Assembly: GCF_014356525.2 (NCBI RefSeq)
Contig: NC_052509.1
Span: forward strand, 36,762,001-36,826,000
Reading direction: 5' to 3'
Source of the DNA: Nilaparvata lugens
Lineage: Eukaryota; Arthropoda; Insecta; Hemiptera; Delphacidae
Length of the DNA: 64,000 nt
Position numbers and translations under genes: made by a program. Shown one piece after another: positions 20,925 to 31,137 of the stretch. Numbering within the stretch: the stretch's first letter is position 1; each line of letters begins with the position of its first letter. The notes under the pieces were generated by a model. That model saw only the letters and a list, made by a program, of their open reading frames with translations, did not search any database and was not told where the DNA came from.

Positions 20925-23073
20925 TCAATTCCTTGTGTGGAATGGTAAGAAGCATGGTATGCAGAGGCCGACAGCACATTTCTTGCAACTGGTTCTCATG
21001 AAGCTTTTACATCCTGCTCTAGCACATCTTCGTTTCTTTTTTTTCCCATCTTTCTTTTCATTTTCAATAACAATGTGGTTCAATCCATCATATCTTAGCT
21101 CTTCAAATGCAGGAGTTGACTGTGGGCGTAAAGATGGTCTCCCTCCAACTTGTGGTTCAGTTCCAAAAGTTTGCAGATAATATACAGCAATTGCACGTTT
21201 GAACTCAAGCTGTGTGATTCTTGGTCGGTTGGCCATGTTGTACAAATACCACGCATTCTGGAGTGATACATCAAGGCACCATGAAAATATAGGCCACCAC
21301 CATTTCTTGCTCCTAATGCCAACTCTATATCGGTTGACATTCTCGTCCATCAAATCTGTCCCACCCATGAACTTATTATACTCACCAATGAGTGATGGCC
21401 GTTTGACAAGGACAGTTTTTTTCTCTTTTCGTGAATATCTCTTCACATGGGACAATGGATTTATCCCATGAATTGTGGAGGCAACAGTGACAGGTGCATT
21501 GTCTTGCCATCTTGTGATTATTATGTTGTCGCTGCTGACAGAATGGTCATAAAACCCTCTTTCCTTTTTTTTTATCTCATTTGGAGAGCATAATTTACAA
21601 TCTTTTGGTACACGGTTTGCTCTAATGGTACCAGTACCATGAAAGTTCTGGTCTCTCAGGTATGATAGTAAATTTAGACCCGTGAATAAATTATCGAAGT
21701 AAATGTGATATGGCAGAACTTTGCAAGGTTCTAGATCATTCAGCATCCTCACTAATGGTGCAGCTGATTTACCAAAAGCTTTATCATATGCATCATCTGT
21801 ACTTCCTGTCCTACCCTGATATATTGAAAAATCTACAAGGTAACCACTGAATGTATTGAGGCACCAAGCTTTATATCCAAAACGGATTGGCTTTCCTCTT
21901 ATGAACTGCTTACATGAATGACGCCCATAATAGGCAATCATTGACTCATCAAAATCTAATTGTTGAACTGGGACAAAATTTACTCCAAAGTTTATTTTTA
22001 GCTTATCAATGAGAGGACGAAGTTTCCAAAGTTTATCTGAACGATCTATTCTTGTACTGTCAACAAAATGAAGCAAGCTCATTATTTGTGTGAAACGGTT
22101 TCGTCTCATTGACTTACAAATAAGATGATTTCTCACATCATCAGATGTCTCCCAATAGTAACGTTTTCCGGGCAAAGAATTATACCCAGAAATAATCAGA
22201 ATTCCAAAAAAACACTTCAGTTCAGCTTTGGTTATATTTGGATCAGGAACGTTTTTGAATGCTGCATATTTTTTTATCTCGTTGATCATCAGGTCAAACA
22301 GCTCCTCATCAAAAAAAAGCTGGAATAGTTCCACAGGTGAAAAATCTCTATACTTTGTAAAATCGCTTTCAGGAAAATGATGAGCAGTGGTGAAGAGATC
22401 ATCTTTTTTCCATCTGCGGTCAAATGAAAAATTGGTAGGCTGGAACTGTGTTGAGGCGTTTGTAGGCGTTTGTGACTGATCTGGTTGTAGGCGTTTTCTT
22501 TTTCTTGAAGTGCCTCCTGATGTAGATGGTTCCACACTGCTTCCCGCTGTTGATTCCTCTGAAATGCTTGTGGATGGAGGTTGCTCATCTGAAACAAACA
22601 AAAAAACAGTCCAATTGAAACAATATAACATTGATAATTTTATTACTGTCATCACTTATAAAATTGTATAATAATTATATATTATGTCTGTGTATAGCCA
22701 AACAGCTCAATTAGTTTATTCATAATGTCGTTGAACTGTATTGAGTCATGACTTCACAATGAATTATGGAGCATTCTAATGAATACCAAACTCACCCACC
22801 TGCATTATGTGCGGCTAATTCTTGAGGCATAACATCATATGGAACTTCAATCTCACTGCCAACACCCATTCTGATATTGTTGGTGAGAACAACTTCACCC
22901 AAGGCTGCAAGTTGTCTGCTGCTGAGGTTGTCAATCATCCCTCCTTCATCTTCATCAGCTGAATCTTCATCTGATAGTATGTTTGGCTCTGGGGGCTCCA
23001 CAAATAACTCAGCCACATCAATATCTTGGAATTCATCACGCTGTAACTCTTCAAGTATTTCAGCTACACTCAT
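20925..23073 (-). CDS. piggyBac transposase, two exons (23073-22800 and 22588-20925), 645 aa
   Basis: Exon 1 starts at ATG 23073 and ends at 22800 before GTGGGT. Exon 2 starts at 22588 after TTTGTTTCAG. The join makes one frame of 646 codons including the stop, with Asp92 split across the junction. The N-terminus is acidic (ILEELQRDEF, SDEDSADEDEGG), followed by a basic patch, SRKRKR (residues about 119-124). The DDE domain has LDFDESM (D305), YFDNLF (D390) and GGTDLMDE (D503). The C-terminal cysteine-rich domain (about residues 613-642, starting RRCARAGC) has the regular C/H pattern used to bind element ends. No stop or frameshift is present. If the intron were ignored, exon 2 could open from an ATG inside the intron (22655), giving a 576-aa product, which is less likely. 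Confidence 0.93.
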
Positions 23074-23314
23074 AGGCCTGTGGAGAAAGCAGCAATTGTA
23101 AAACTGGGAATAAATGGCTAAATTCCAATGTCAAATGTCAGTTTGGGAAAGAGACAATCATACAGAGATGAGTTATTATAATAAAATATATAGTCATTTC
23201 AATATAATTTATAATTGAATGATATATTGCAGTAAATGGAGTCATAGATATTGTTAGAAGGTACACAGCAGTAAGGTTATGTACTGAAATGAAATGATAA
23301 TGTGAGAGCCCCGC

Positions 23315-23330
23315 GTTGCCATATGGCAAC
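23315..23330. promoter_or_regulatory. Subterminal 16-bp palindrome of piggyBac (right, inner)
   Basis: GTTGCCATATGGCAAC, identical to the left copy. It lies upstream of the transposase start, where it could also act in transcription. Confidence 0.6.
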
Positions 23331-23666
23331 AGGTGCAAGAAAAGTGAAGTCACAACTATCAATTTGAGGTTAACTGGATCATTATTATCCAACAATTATT
23401 TCTAAACATGTTTTTAACAAAATAAAATCACAAATATTCATGGAGAGGTATAAACAATGAATATAAAAATCAACTTACTCATGTTGGTTTGTCATGGTGT
23501 CATTTGTAGTTTTTATGCTCAGCTGGATAGTACAAACAACAATGTCAAGGTTCAAACTCAGCTGTATATTGTAGTCTGGCTCTTTCTCTGTGTATTCCAA
23601 CCGCTACAGGGCTGCCAACGCATGTCATAGGCGAAAAAAAAAAATTCCCTGCTGACACATTTTTCT

Positions 23667-23682
23667 GTTGCCATATGGCAAC
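23667..23682. promoter_or_regulatory. Subterminal 16-bp palindrome of piggyBac (right, outer)
   Basis: Third identical GTTGCCATATGGCAAC, only 16 bp from the right terminus. Its closeness to the end favours a role in transposase binding. Confidence 0.6.
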
Positions 23683-23702
23683 GCTGGGCTTTTAAGGGTT
23701 AA

Positions 23703-24265
23703 TGTAGGATTTAGTTTTATTTTGATTAAAGTTTAAATTTTCTAGTAGTGCCATGTCCTGAGAAGTTTAATTGTGTTGCTTCATCATTTAGGAATAATTG
23801 TTTCTTCAAATAACCGCTAAGTGGTTCATGTGTGACCCCAAACCAACTTCATGTACCACCCCTTTGGCTCCGCAACTTTATATAACACCGCTTCAAGATT
23901 CCCGTTCAGATGACAGGTCTAGGTACATAAGATGACGTCTCCGTCAAGCCAAATTCAACCGGTAAAGGTTCACCGCCAAAAACGTGGTACCGTAACCTCG
24001 ACGATAAAGCAACGTACAGACCAACGAAAGTGCAGTGTAGTGAAACAAAAGGTTCACTCAAGAATGTTTATCAAAAGTGGGGATTCCAAATTTATGGAAT
24101 GGGTTATTATTGACGAAATTTGTGTTCAACGGGCTTTTCTTCCTTGACTAACTTCATGTTGAAATTAATTTGTTATTTTATGACTGATATTGTTTGGTTT
24201 TGTGATGTATTGCTATCTAAATGAGCGATAGTAATGCGCCCCCAAATCAGATACATGAAATTGTT
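23703..24265 (-). repeat. Dispersed repeat R1, part 2 (reverse orientation)
   Basis: Continues R1 after the piggyBac insertion. Matches the reverse complement of about 37985-39200, with shared GTGCCATGTCCTGA, GAAACAAT/ATTGTTTC and TGACGAAATTTG landmarks. It is more diverged than part 1. The frame at 23932-24147 is a by-product; no domain is seen. Confidence 0.7.
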
Positions 24266-24318
24266 GTTTCCTTTGTCGGATTTTAGTTGCCAATGTTTAT
24301 TGAAGCTGTTTGTATTTT

Positions 24319-24664
24319 TCAATTATTTATAGGAGGACGAGGGCATGTCCTGCCTGTGTGTGTGTTGTTGTTGAATTTAGGTAATCGGCGCGAGTGTAGG
24401 TCCGGGTCCAGAGAGAACGGAGCACTGCCCGAGAGTTGTCCATGTAACAAATCAAGGAATTTAGCTGTGACTAACCTAGCAAATTCATACAGTGCAATTG
24501 TTTAATTTTAGCGAAAGGCACCGAAGATGATGTGAGCTGAGATTTTTTTGTATAGTAAACGGTCTGGTTCATTCGAGAGTTATGGGGCTCGTCAGTAGAA
24601 TAACGTAAACCAAAATCTATAAGTATTTAGTGAGTCTTCGTAGTGATTGTAAGGGAAACAATCA
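24319..24664 (+). repeat. Dispersed repeat R2, uninterrupted copy
   Basis: The first half (24319-24464) matches 62172-62303. The second half (24456-24664) matches the reverse complement of 48541-48740. The 9-mer GGAATTTAG at 24456-24464 is the junction where the other two copies meet the satellite-bearing element, so this copy represents the empty site. Confidence 0.8.
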
Positions 24665-25719
24665 GTGTAATAATAAACCATGACAATAAAAATTATCAAT
24701 CAAAATGGGCTGTAATCAATGCTGGTGTACCACAGGGCTCCATTCTTGGTCCCACATTATTTATTATGTACGTAAATGATCTGCCATCTTGCTCTACTAA
24801 GCCACTTATTCAGTATGCCGATGACACATCATCTATTATCAATAATTCAAGTTTGAGAGCTGTAGTCACCCAAACACAGAAAGAGCTACTGAATATCAAG
24901 AGATGGTTTGATGCAAATGGTCTGTCTATGAATTCAAGTAAGACTAAGTTCATTACCTTCCAACCCCCCCATTTTGCAGCCAGAAACTTTAATGAGTTGG
25001 CCGATTTGAGTGTACCCCAGCAGAGCGTTGCTGTTGATCTTCTAGGAGTAACACTAGATAGTAGATTGGACTGGTCAGTACACACTCAAGAATATGCTCC
25101 AGGGTTAACTCGGATATTTTCTCACTGCGAGTGCTCAAAAACACATTGAGCTTCAAAGCCCTAATGGTGGTATATTACGGTTATCTTTTTCCTTTCCTCA
25201 AGTATGGCATAACCCTTTGGGGAAGATCAAAATTCTTCATCCTAGTATTTAGATCTCAGAAAAAAGCATTAAGAGTTATTTTTGGTAAGCCCCCCCGATA
25301 TCCCTGTCGAGAACTATTCCTTAGTAGCAGGATACTTACACTGCCGTCACTGTATATCTTGGAGATCTGTTCATACGTTCACAAAAACCTACCAAACTTC
25401 ACCCATAATAATGAAATCCACAGTTACAATACAAGGCACTCAGCCTCCCTATCAGTGGCTGCTCATAGAACCGCCATGTTTGAAAAATCTCCGCAATATA
25501 TGGGCCCAAAAATATATAATAGATTACCTCAGGATATTAGAGACATGGCGGACTTACTAAGATTTAGAGGAATGTTAAAGAGGCTGTTACTTGAAAGGCC
25601 ATACTATTCTGTGGATGAGTTTCTGCAGGAGAGATATATTATTGTTCCTTGTCTTTGATTCTTCCCAGGTCCTTGTACATAGGTAATCTTGACTAACTGC
25701 GTTTTTATATATACTGTAT

Positions 25720-25765
<46 letters not shown>

Positions 25766-25920
25766 AATATTTCATGTGACTATTGTATAATTACAGTATT
25801 TTATTAATGTATTATGATATGTGTTGAGAACCTCCTTTAGGTTGCTCTTTTTGACTTATCCTCAGTCTGATTATTCGGATGTTTGGGATGCAATAAAAAT
25901 AATAATAATAATGATAATAA
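24655..25920 (+). mobile_element. 5'-truncated LINE (CR1/Jockey-like) with 3' simple-repeat tail
   Basis: Begins inside the reverse transcriptase, near the point where repeat R2 ends, and runs through the C-terminus. The 3' region has a (TA)n block (25712-25760), AATAAA near 25892, and an (AAT)n tail. Truncation at the 5' end and a short-repeat tail are typical of target-primed reverse transcription. Confidence 0.8.
24661..25658 (+). pseudogene. LINE reverse transcriptase fragment, frameshifted
   Basis: The first frame (to 25149) has [16 protein letters not shown] and the catalytic YADDTSS, then the thumb region with LLGVTLDSRLDW. The second frame (25131-25658) continues it with LKNTLSFKALMVVYYGYLFP, a SLYILEICSYVHKNLPNF helix, HSYNTRH, and the terminus RPYYSVDEFLQ. 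The join near 25110-25140 requires an indel. RT motif A and everything upstream are missing, so the copy is dead. The terminus YYSVDEFL is shared with the intact LINE ORF2 at 56723, placing both in related clades. Confidence 0.85.
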
Positions 25921-26254
25921 AATTATAATTTAAAAGGTCAGGCACAAGTCGGCGGCAGTGCTTCAACTTTACCTACTGCTGTACCACCATACAACTATAC
26001 TACCACCATAGAGAAAATATAGCATAAGAAAGCTTATGATACCCTCTGCTACTACTAATACGACCATACCAAAATACCACCTACATAATAATACCACCAT
26101 ACAAGAACTTATACATAGCCAATTCTCCTGACAAAATATACTTCATTTCTTAATACTTCTTACTTCAAGATATGGCCTCAATAAGAGCAAAAATCGAGGG
26201 TGATCTAAAACCTTTTTTCATCTCCTATCTTCTTCTTTTACAATAATTATTCTG
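25920..26254. other. Non-coding stretch with ACCACCATA-like short repeats
   Basis: From about 25986 to 26115 imperfect copies of ACCACCATA/ACTACTAATA recur. No gene is visible. Confidence 0.4.
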
Positions 26255-26345
26255 CCAGCCAGCCTAGCCGAGTGATCGGGATCCTCGCAACTTAGCGGGC
26301 TCTCGCTTCGCCTGGCTATGGGTTCGAGTCCCAAAATATGATTGA
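26255..26345 (+). mobile_element. tRNA-derived SINE head
   Basis: TAGCCGAGTGATCGG at 26265-26279 matches an RNA polymerase III A box of the tRNA-Ser/Leu type. GGTTCGAGTCC at 26321-26331 is a canonical B box, and the spacing is about 55 bp. The 5' and 3' flanks do not pair as an acceptor stem, so this is not a functional tRNA gene but a SINE-type promoter. The 3' limit is unclear. Confidence 0.6.
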
Positions 26346-26540
26346 TCATCTTATCACAAGCAAAAACTAGGATGATGTGTCTCAAAATTTATTCATAGAT
26401 AAGATTTTTAAAAAGTTTTCAAAAAGTGACCAAGAATCACATAGCAACCACTGCTCTCTACTAGCTCCTTCATCACTTTTTCCAATTTCCCTTTCACTGC
26501 TCACAAGAGCTATCTTATATCCCCTCCTCCCTTCATCCTC

Positions 26541-26697
26541 CTTCTTCTTCTTCTTCTTCTTCTTCTTCTTCTTCTTCTTCTTCTTCTTCTCCTCCTCCTC
26601 CTCCTCCTCCTCCTCCTCCTCCTCCTCCTCCTCCTCATCCTCCTCCTCCTCCTCCTCCTCCTACTCCTCCTCCTCCTCCTCAACCTCCTCCTCCTAT
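26541..26697. repeat. (TTC)n followed by (TCC)n microsatellite
   Basis: A CTT/TTC tract to about 26590 passes into a CCT/TCC tract to about 26697. The long Ser/Phe or Arg frames here (26377-26724 plus, 26510-26713 minus) are artefacts of the repeat. Confidence 0.95.
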
Positions 26698-26699
26698 CC

Positions 26700-29160
26700 C
26701 TGGAGAAACGCAATCTACTGTTGAAGGTTGTTGATTTACAACTTAATTTGCGATTGGAAGCACAGCCACAGCCACAGTACGACGTTAATCGTTTTGCGTT
26801 TTAGAAGAATGAACTTGATTAACCAACTAGCTTTCATTCATGACAAGGCTCAATAAATTTGTGCTATAACATTATTTGCTTGTAGCCTACATCATTTTAA
26901 TAGTGCATAACCGTTTTTCATGGACCTCTCTCCATTCAACGTATTCTTTAACGATGAACCCTTCTAATAACTCTACACAGTATAATATACTTTGATATCC
27001 TGTAGTTGCATGAACTACAGGGTATAGACAATGGGTATATAGTATATACGTATAGCAGAATTATAACTCATTTATAACCCAATGAAATGACTCTCACGTT
27101 TATTGTACTTTCTCAACAGAAGTGAGAAATTCAGAATTCAAAGTTCAGATAAATTAGAATAAGAAATGATCAGTTCAAAAACACAAACAGAAACCCATGG
27201 ACAGCAAGACCTCATTTCACACTACATCCGGCGAATAGACTTGAAAACCCTTTGTAGCATTCATAAGAACAACTAAAACAAACATCTTCTCGAATCTTTA
27301 ATACCTGTAGAAGACACCAATAAACAATCAAGTGATATGAATGAGGATAAACTAGTGACCCCCTGGAATTGAAGAACTCGCTCAGAAACTGTTGTATTAT
27401 AATATTTGAAACCCGCAATTAATTATATGAAGTTGATGAAAATTATGAAAAAAGCAAAATATTTCTTTTACAAGATTTATTTGTCAGTAGGTTTCATTTT
27501 GGATTCTATTTGAAATGAAAAATTACTCTGTCGCTTCAATATCTTTGTCTCTAATATTAATTCAAATTCATTTTGTTCTAGATGAAAAGGTGGTCATGTG
27601 ATACATGATAACGACACAGAGTTCAAAGAAAAAATGAATAGCGAAAACCGCACATTGATATTATCTCAATCCATGTTTGTTGATGTGAAAGTTGTAAATT
27701 ATGTTGTATATTAATCAGCTGAAATCATGTGTCAGCGCTTAAATTGTCTTTCCAAATATCCTCAGCTGATATTATGAATGAATGAATGAATCATCTATTG
27801 TAATTGCATGCAATGAATTCTTCAGCTGACTAAATGATGAATCAAAACAATTTATTTTCTTATGCACTTCCAATGTTATTTGTTATATCCTGAAAAAAGA
27901 CGAATGATTGAGTCAATTTTATTGTCTAACGAACTTTGATGTCCAACAAATATTGTTGTCCAACGGACTTGACTTGTAAAAAGGTTCGAAGAATGCGTGT
28001 TCAAAAAATAAAGCTGATTGGTCAATGCATTCTAAGTTATTGTAGAACATACAAACAGACAACGATTTTGGCCTTCAGTAAGTCAAAAGTCATAACTCGC
28101 TAACGCTCGTTCAAAAATAACCTGTTCAAACACAGACAGAAACCCTTGGTCAGCAACACCTCATTTCACGTTACACTAAACAGAAATCATCGGTCAGAGA
28201 GACCGCTACGTTCTGAATTTGAGCATAGCAACTGATGAACGCCAGCCTAGAACTAGAGAAAGGGCCCGGCAGCAAAAGAGGACTGTCTAGTGGAAAGGTA
28301 CATAGGGTGGGGGAGCAGACAAGTCCATCTACAACTGTGATTTGCTACATGCAAATTTCTTTAGAGGTCTGTTGGACCAGGATTTCGAGTTTAAAAGTGT
28401 TAATAATATAGCTATAGAACTATGGTGTTTTCCAAACTTCACAATGTAGACCTATAGTGCACTACAAATTGATTACTATACCATATCAGCTATATCGATG
28501 GAGAACACAGAGGTACTTGATTATTTTGAGTTTTGATAATATTAAGAAGTTCATAACTCAAAATACTCATAGTCTCAACCATTGAAGACTCACAAGCTGG
28601 GGATTCATGTGGGCATCATCGGCAACAACAGAGAAGATTGAGAATAAATGATTGATCGATTGAGTACTTCATTTATGTAGAATACAATATATACTGGCCT
28701 ATACACTCATATAAAATATCTTACAATACAGCAAAATTATAGATGAATTTACATAATATAGACTAAGAAAATAATTATTAAACTGTATATGATACGAAAA
28801 AAGCAATTTGTAATAACTAAAGATAATATTGTTATGCATCTACATAAATTGGCGGAGCTTTGGACATATCAATGCCCATTCTTCGGAAATAATATTCAAA
28901 ATATCCTTCCCACTAACTCTCTAACAAAACGTTCATTTCATCAATTCAACTGAGGATTTATTTATAAATGGAAATATTGTGAACGTTTTAATTAATATGG
29001 ATATTCAAGAGAAAGAAAAACAGAAAATTAATAAAGTAAAATAATTATATAGGTAGATAAGATCAAATCATTGATTAATAAAATGGAGTAGGCTGAAAGT
29101 AGATCAGGGTAATCAACTTTTAGTTATATACACAGCAGTATGCAGTGGATAATTGAAATA
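26700..29160. other. AT-rich intergenic DNA with small repeat fragments
   Basis: No gene found. Fragments repeat within it: CAGAAACCCATGGACAGCA...CCTCATTTCAC near 27186 and a similar string near 28138. The sequence from about 28025 to 28125, with ACATACAAACAGACAACGA and CTCGCTAACGCTCG, looks like the tail of a dispersed element. Confidence 0.4.
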
Positions 29161-29163
29161 ACA

Positions 29164-29167
29164 TGAG

Positions 29168-29203
<36 letters not shown>
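29164..29203. repeat. (TA)n microsatellite
   Basis: Alternating TA, directly upstream of the truncated LINE. Confidence 0.85.
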
Positions 29204-29206
<3 letters not shown>

Positions 29207-29224
29207 TTATTCTATAACAGGTTT

Positions 29225-29938
29225 ATAGGTTTGTATTGGTGGGATGGACTTGATATAAACTCAGCCAAAAGAAAGCTCATGATCATTAGTAAAGATGACA
29301 TCCAAGGAGCGGAACTGTACATTGATCAGACGAAAATTGATAGGGTCGCACAATACACCTACCTTGGAACTATGATTAATGAGTCAAGGGATAATTCTCA
29401 GGAGATCCGGTGTCGGATTGCGAAAGCCAAAAGTGCTTTCATAACAATGGGGTCTGTTTTCAAGAGCCATGACCTCACCTTGCATACGAAGATTCGATTA
29501 CTGAAGTGCTATGTGTACTCAGTACTGTTGAATGGTGTTGAATCATGGACTCTAAAGCAAAACACAGAAGCAAAACTCCAAGCATTTGAGTTATGGCTGT
29601 ATAGGAGAATCCTGAGGATACCATGGACTGATAGGATTACCAATCAGGAGGTGTTGAGGAGGATGCATATGGCCCCAGAACTGGTTAACATAATAAAATT
29701 CAGGAAGTTGCAATACTTGGGCCACATAATGCGCAATAGGGGCAGATATGAGCTATTGCAGACCATACTGCAGGGCAAAATAGAAGGCAGGAGAGCCCCA
29801 GGTCGAAGAAGAATATCCTGGCTGGCCAACCTGAGAGCCTGGTTTGGAAAAAACTCCATTCAATTCTCTCGGAGCGCAACTAACAAAGTCATCACAGCCA
29901 ATATGATCGCCAACGTTCGAAACGGACAGGCACCTTAA
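29225..29938 (+). pseudogene. C-terminal third of an RTE-like LINE reverse transcriptase
   Basis: The frame has no true start; it is a 5'-truncated copy. Visible blocks are GLDINSAKRKLMIISKD, QYTYLGTMINESRDNSQEI, KCYVYSVLLNGVESWTLK, YRRILRIPWTDRITNQEVL, and YLGHIMRNRGRYELLQTI with the basic RRAPGRRRISWLANL. This order is that of the post-palm region of insect endonuclease-RT LINEs, the same family type as 2-394. The stop at 29936-29938 is followed directly by AAGAAGAAG, the family's tail. The frame is unbroken over 236 codons, so this truncated copy is fairly young. Confidence 0.85.
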
Positions 29939-29985
29939 GAAGAAGATTGGTGGGATGGGTGGGGGATGGTTGTCATGTGATCGTT

Positions 29986-30325
29986 CTAGGGCTGGACAGT
30001 TTCAGTCATTTCTTCCAAAAGATGTTTTTTTAAAGTCAGGATGAAGCTCGCTCGGCTCTCGATGGACTTGATAGAAACAGGAAGTGCATTCCATGCACGA
30101 CAGACACTAACTAAGAAGGATTTTGTGAAAATAGTAGTTCGATGGTTGGGTATCCTTAAAGTACTTTCTCCGGTTCTAGTATGTGAAGCATCTATCCTCC
30201 TACCTTCAGAAACAAATTTTAAATCATCTTTGAAATAGTTCGGATTTCCGTATTTCAAGATATCTCTAACTAGCTTGACTATTCGAAAACGTCTTTGATC
30301 GGGAAGCTTCTATGTTGAACTGGCA
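29986..30325 (-). pseudogene. Extreme C-terminus of another LINE polyprotein
   Basis: On the minus strand the frame reads LPDQRRFRIVKLVRDILKYG, then PNYFKDDLKF, then HRTTIFTKSFLVSVCRAWN followed by LPVSI and a final FILTLKKHLL. The RT...F...WN.LP pattern is the standard end of Jockey/CR1-type LINE proteins. It differs in sequence from the LINEs at 24.6 and 54 kb, so it is a separate family. Only about 105 residues survive. Confidence 0.7.
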
Positions 30326-30329
30326 ATGT

Positions 30330-31137
30330 GGGCAGGGGTGATATGTTCATGATACCACAGTATCATCACAGTACCACAGATACCACAGTACCACAGTATC
30401 AGGTGAATGATCTGATACCACAGAATAATATTCCAGTCCCAATTGCATCAATAACACTTTAGAACCTACAACGTTTTATAATCATCATAAGAGTGAATAT
30501 TATTTAGGAGATAGATTGCGATTGAAATTAATACCATGCCATGAGAGTTAATAATGTCGTGCCTGGAATAAATTAATATAACGTTCCAATGTGCGAAGAA
30601 TTATGAGTCAGTAAATTTCTGCAACATTATGATAACTATAGACGACCAAATCCATTTTTTAGGTATCTTTTTATCCTGTCCGTAGGAACGCTAATGGACC
30701 TAATCTGATGCAAAATGGAATAAATAAATCATACAAGTTGATCAAGAAGAGCGAGAATTATCTGCTTTCTCTTATAAGTAGCGGTTATGATAGTGGTAGC
30801 ACTTTTTATTTATCACTCCTAATGACTATATTAGCTGGAGTTCTAAATGAGCAGTTTCATTTCAATCTGCCTTATCGCCGCTCGCCCTGGTTACTAATTC
30901 TCTGTGTACAAAACTCTGACTGAATGAAAAAAGTTCCAACCAATCATCAATGGACCCCGTTACTGCTTCCAGATTATTTCTCCATCTATTGTCAATATGA
31001 GATGTAGTATGGTCAGTAGCCACTGAGTTAACATCAAGTTAATTATTTGATAGAGTTAAGATATTTAATCTCAATGTCGGAAGACGTCTGCTGCCATTTC
31101 CGTACATTATCGACATCCTTAATGTTCCTAACACATA
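30330..31137. other. Intergenic DNA; short TACCACAG tandem repeats at 30350-30425
   Basis: A few imperfect repeats of ATACCACAGTACCACAG occur near the start. The rest has no gene or motif I can support. Confidence 0.4.

Larger units (their letters stand above)
20617..23702 (-). mobile_element. Complete piggyBac element with TTAA target duplications
   Basis: The element proper is 20621-23698 (3,078 bp), with TTAA at 20617-20620 and again at 23699-23702. Left end CCCTTCAAAGCCCAAG and right end (reverse complement) CCCTTAAAAGCCCAGC form the terminal inverted repeat. The host DNA is repeat R1. The sister copy near 39205 shows the empty site, with one TTAA between the same flanks. The single gene inside is an uninterrupted two-exon transposase. 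This copy therefore has every visible requirement for autonomous transposition. Confidence 0.95.

Noticed and set aside
26258..26345. Functional tRNA-Ser or tRNA-Leu gene
   Set aside because: A and B boxes are present but the ends do not pair as an acceptor stem; a SINE is the better call.
26377..26724. Long Ser/Phe-rich frame, with an Arg-rich frame on the other strand
   Set aside because: Both are translations of the (TTC)n/(TCC)n microsatellite.
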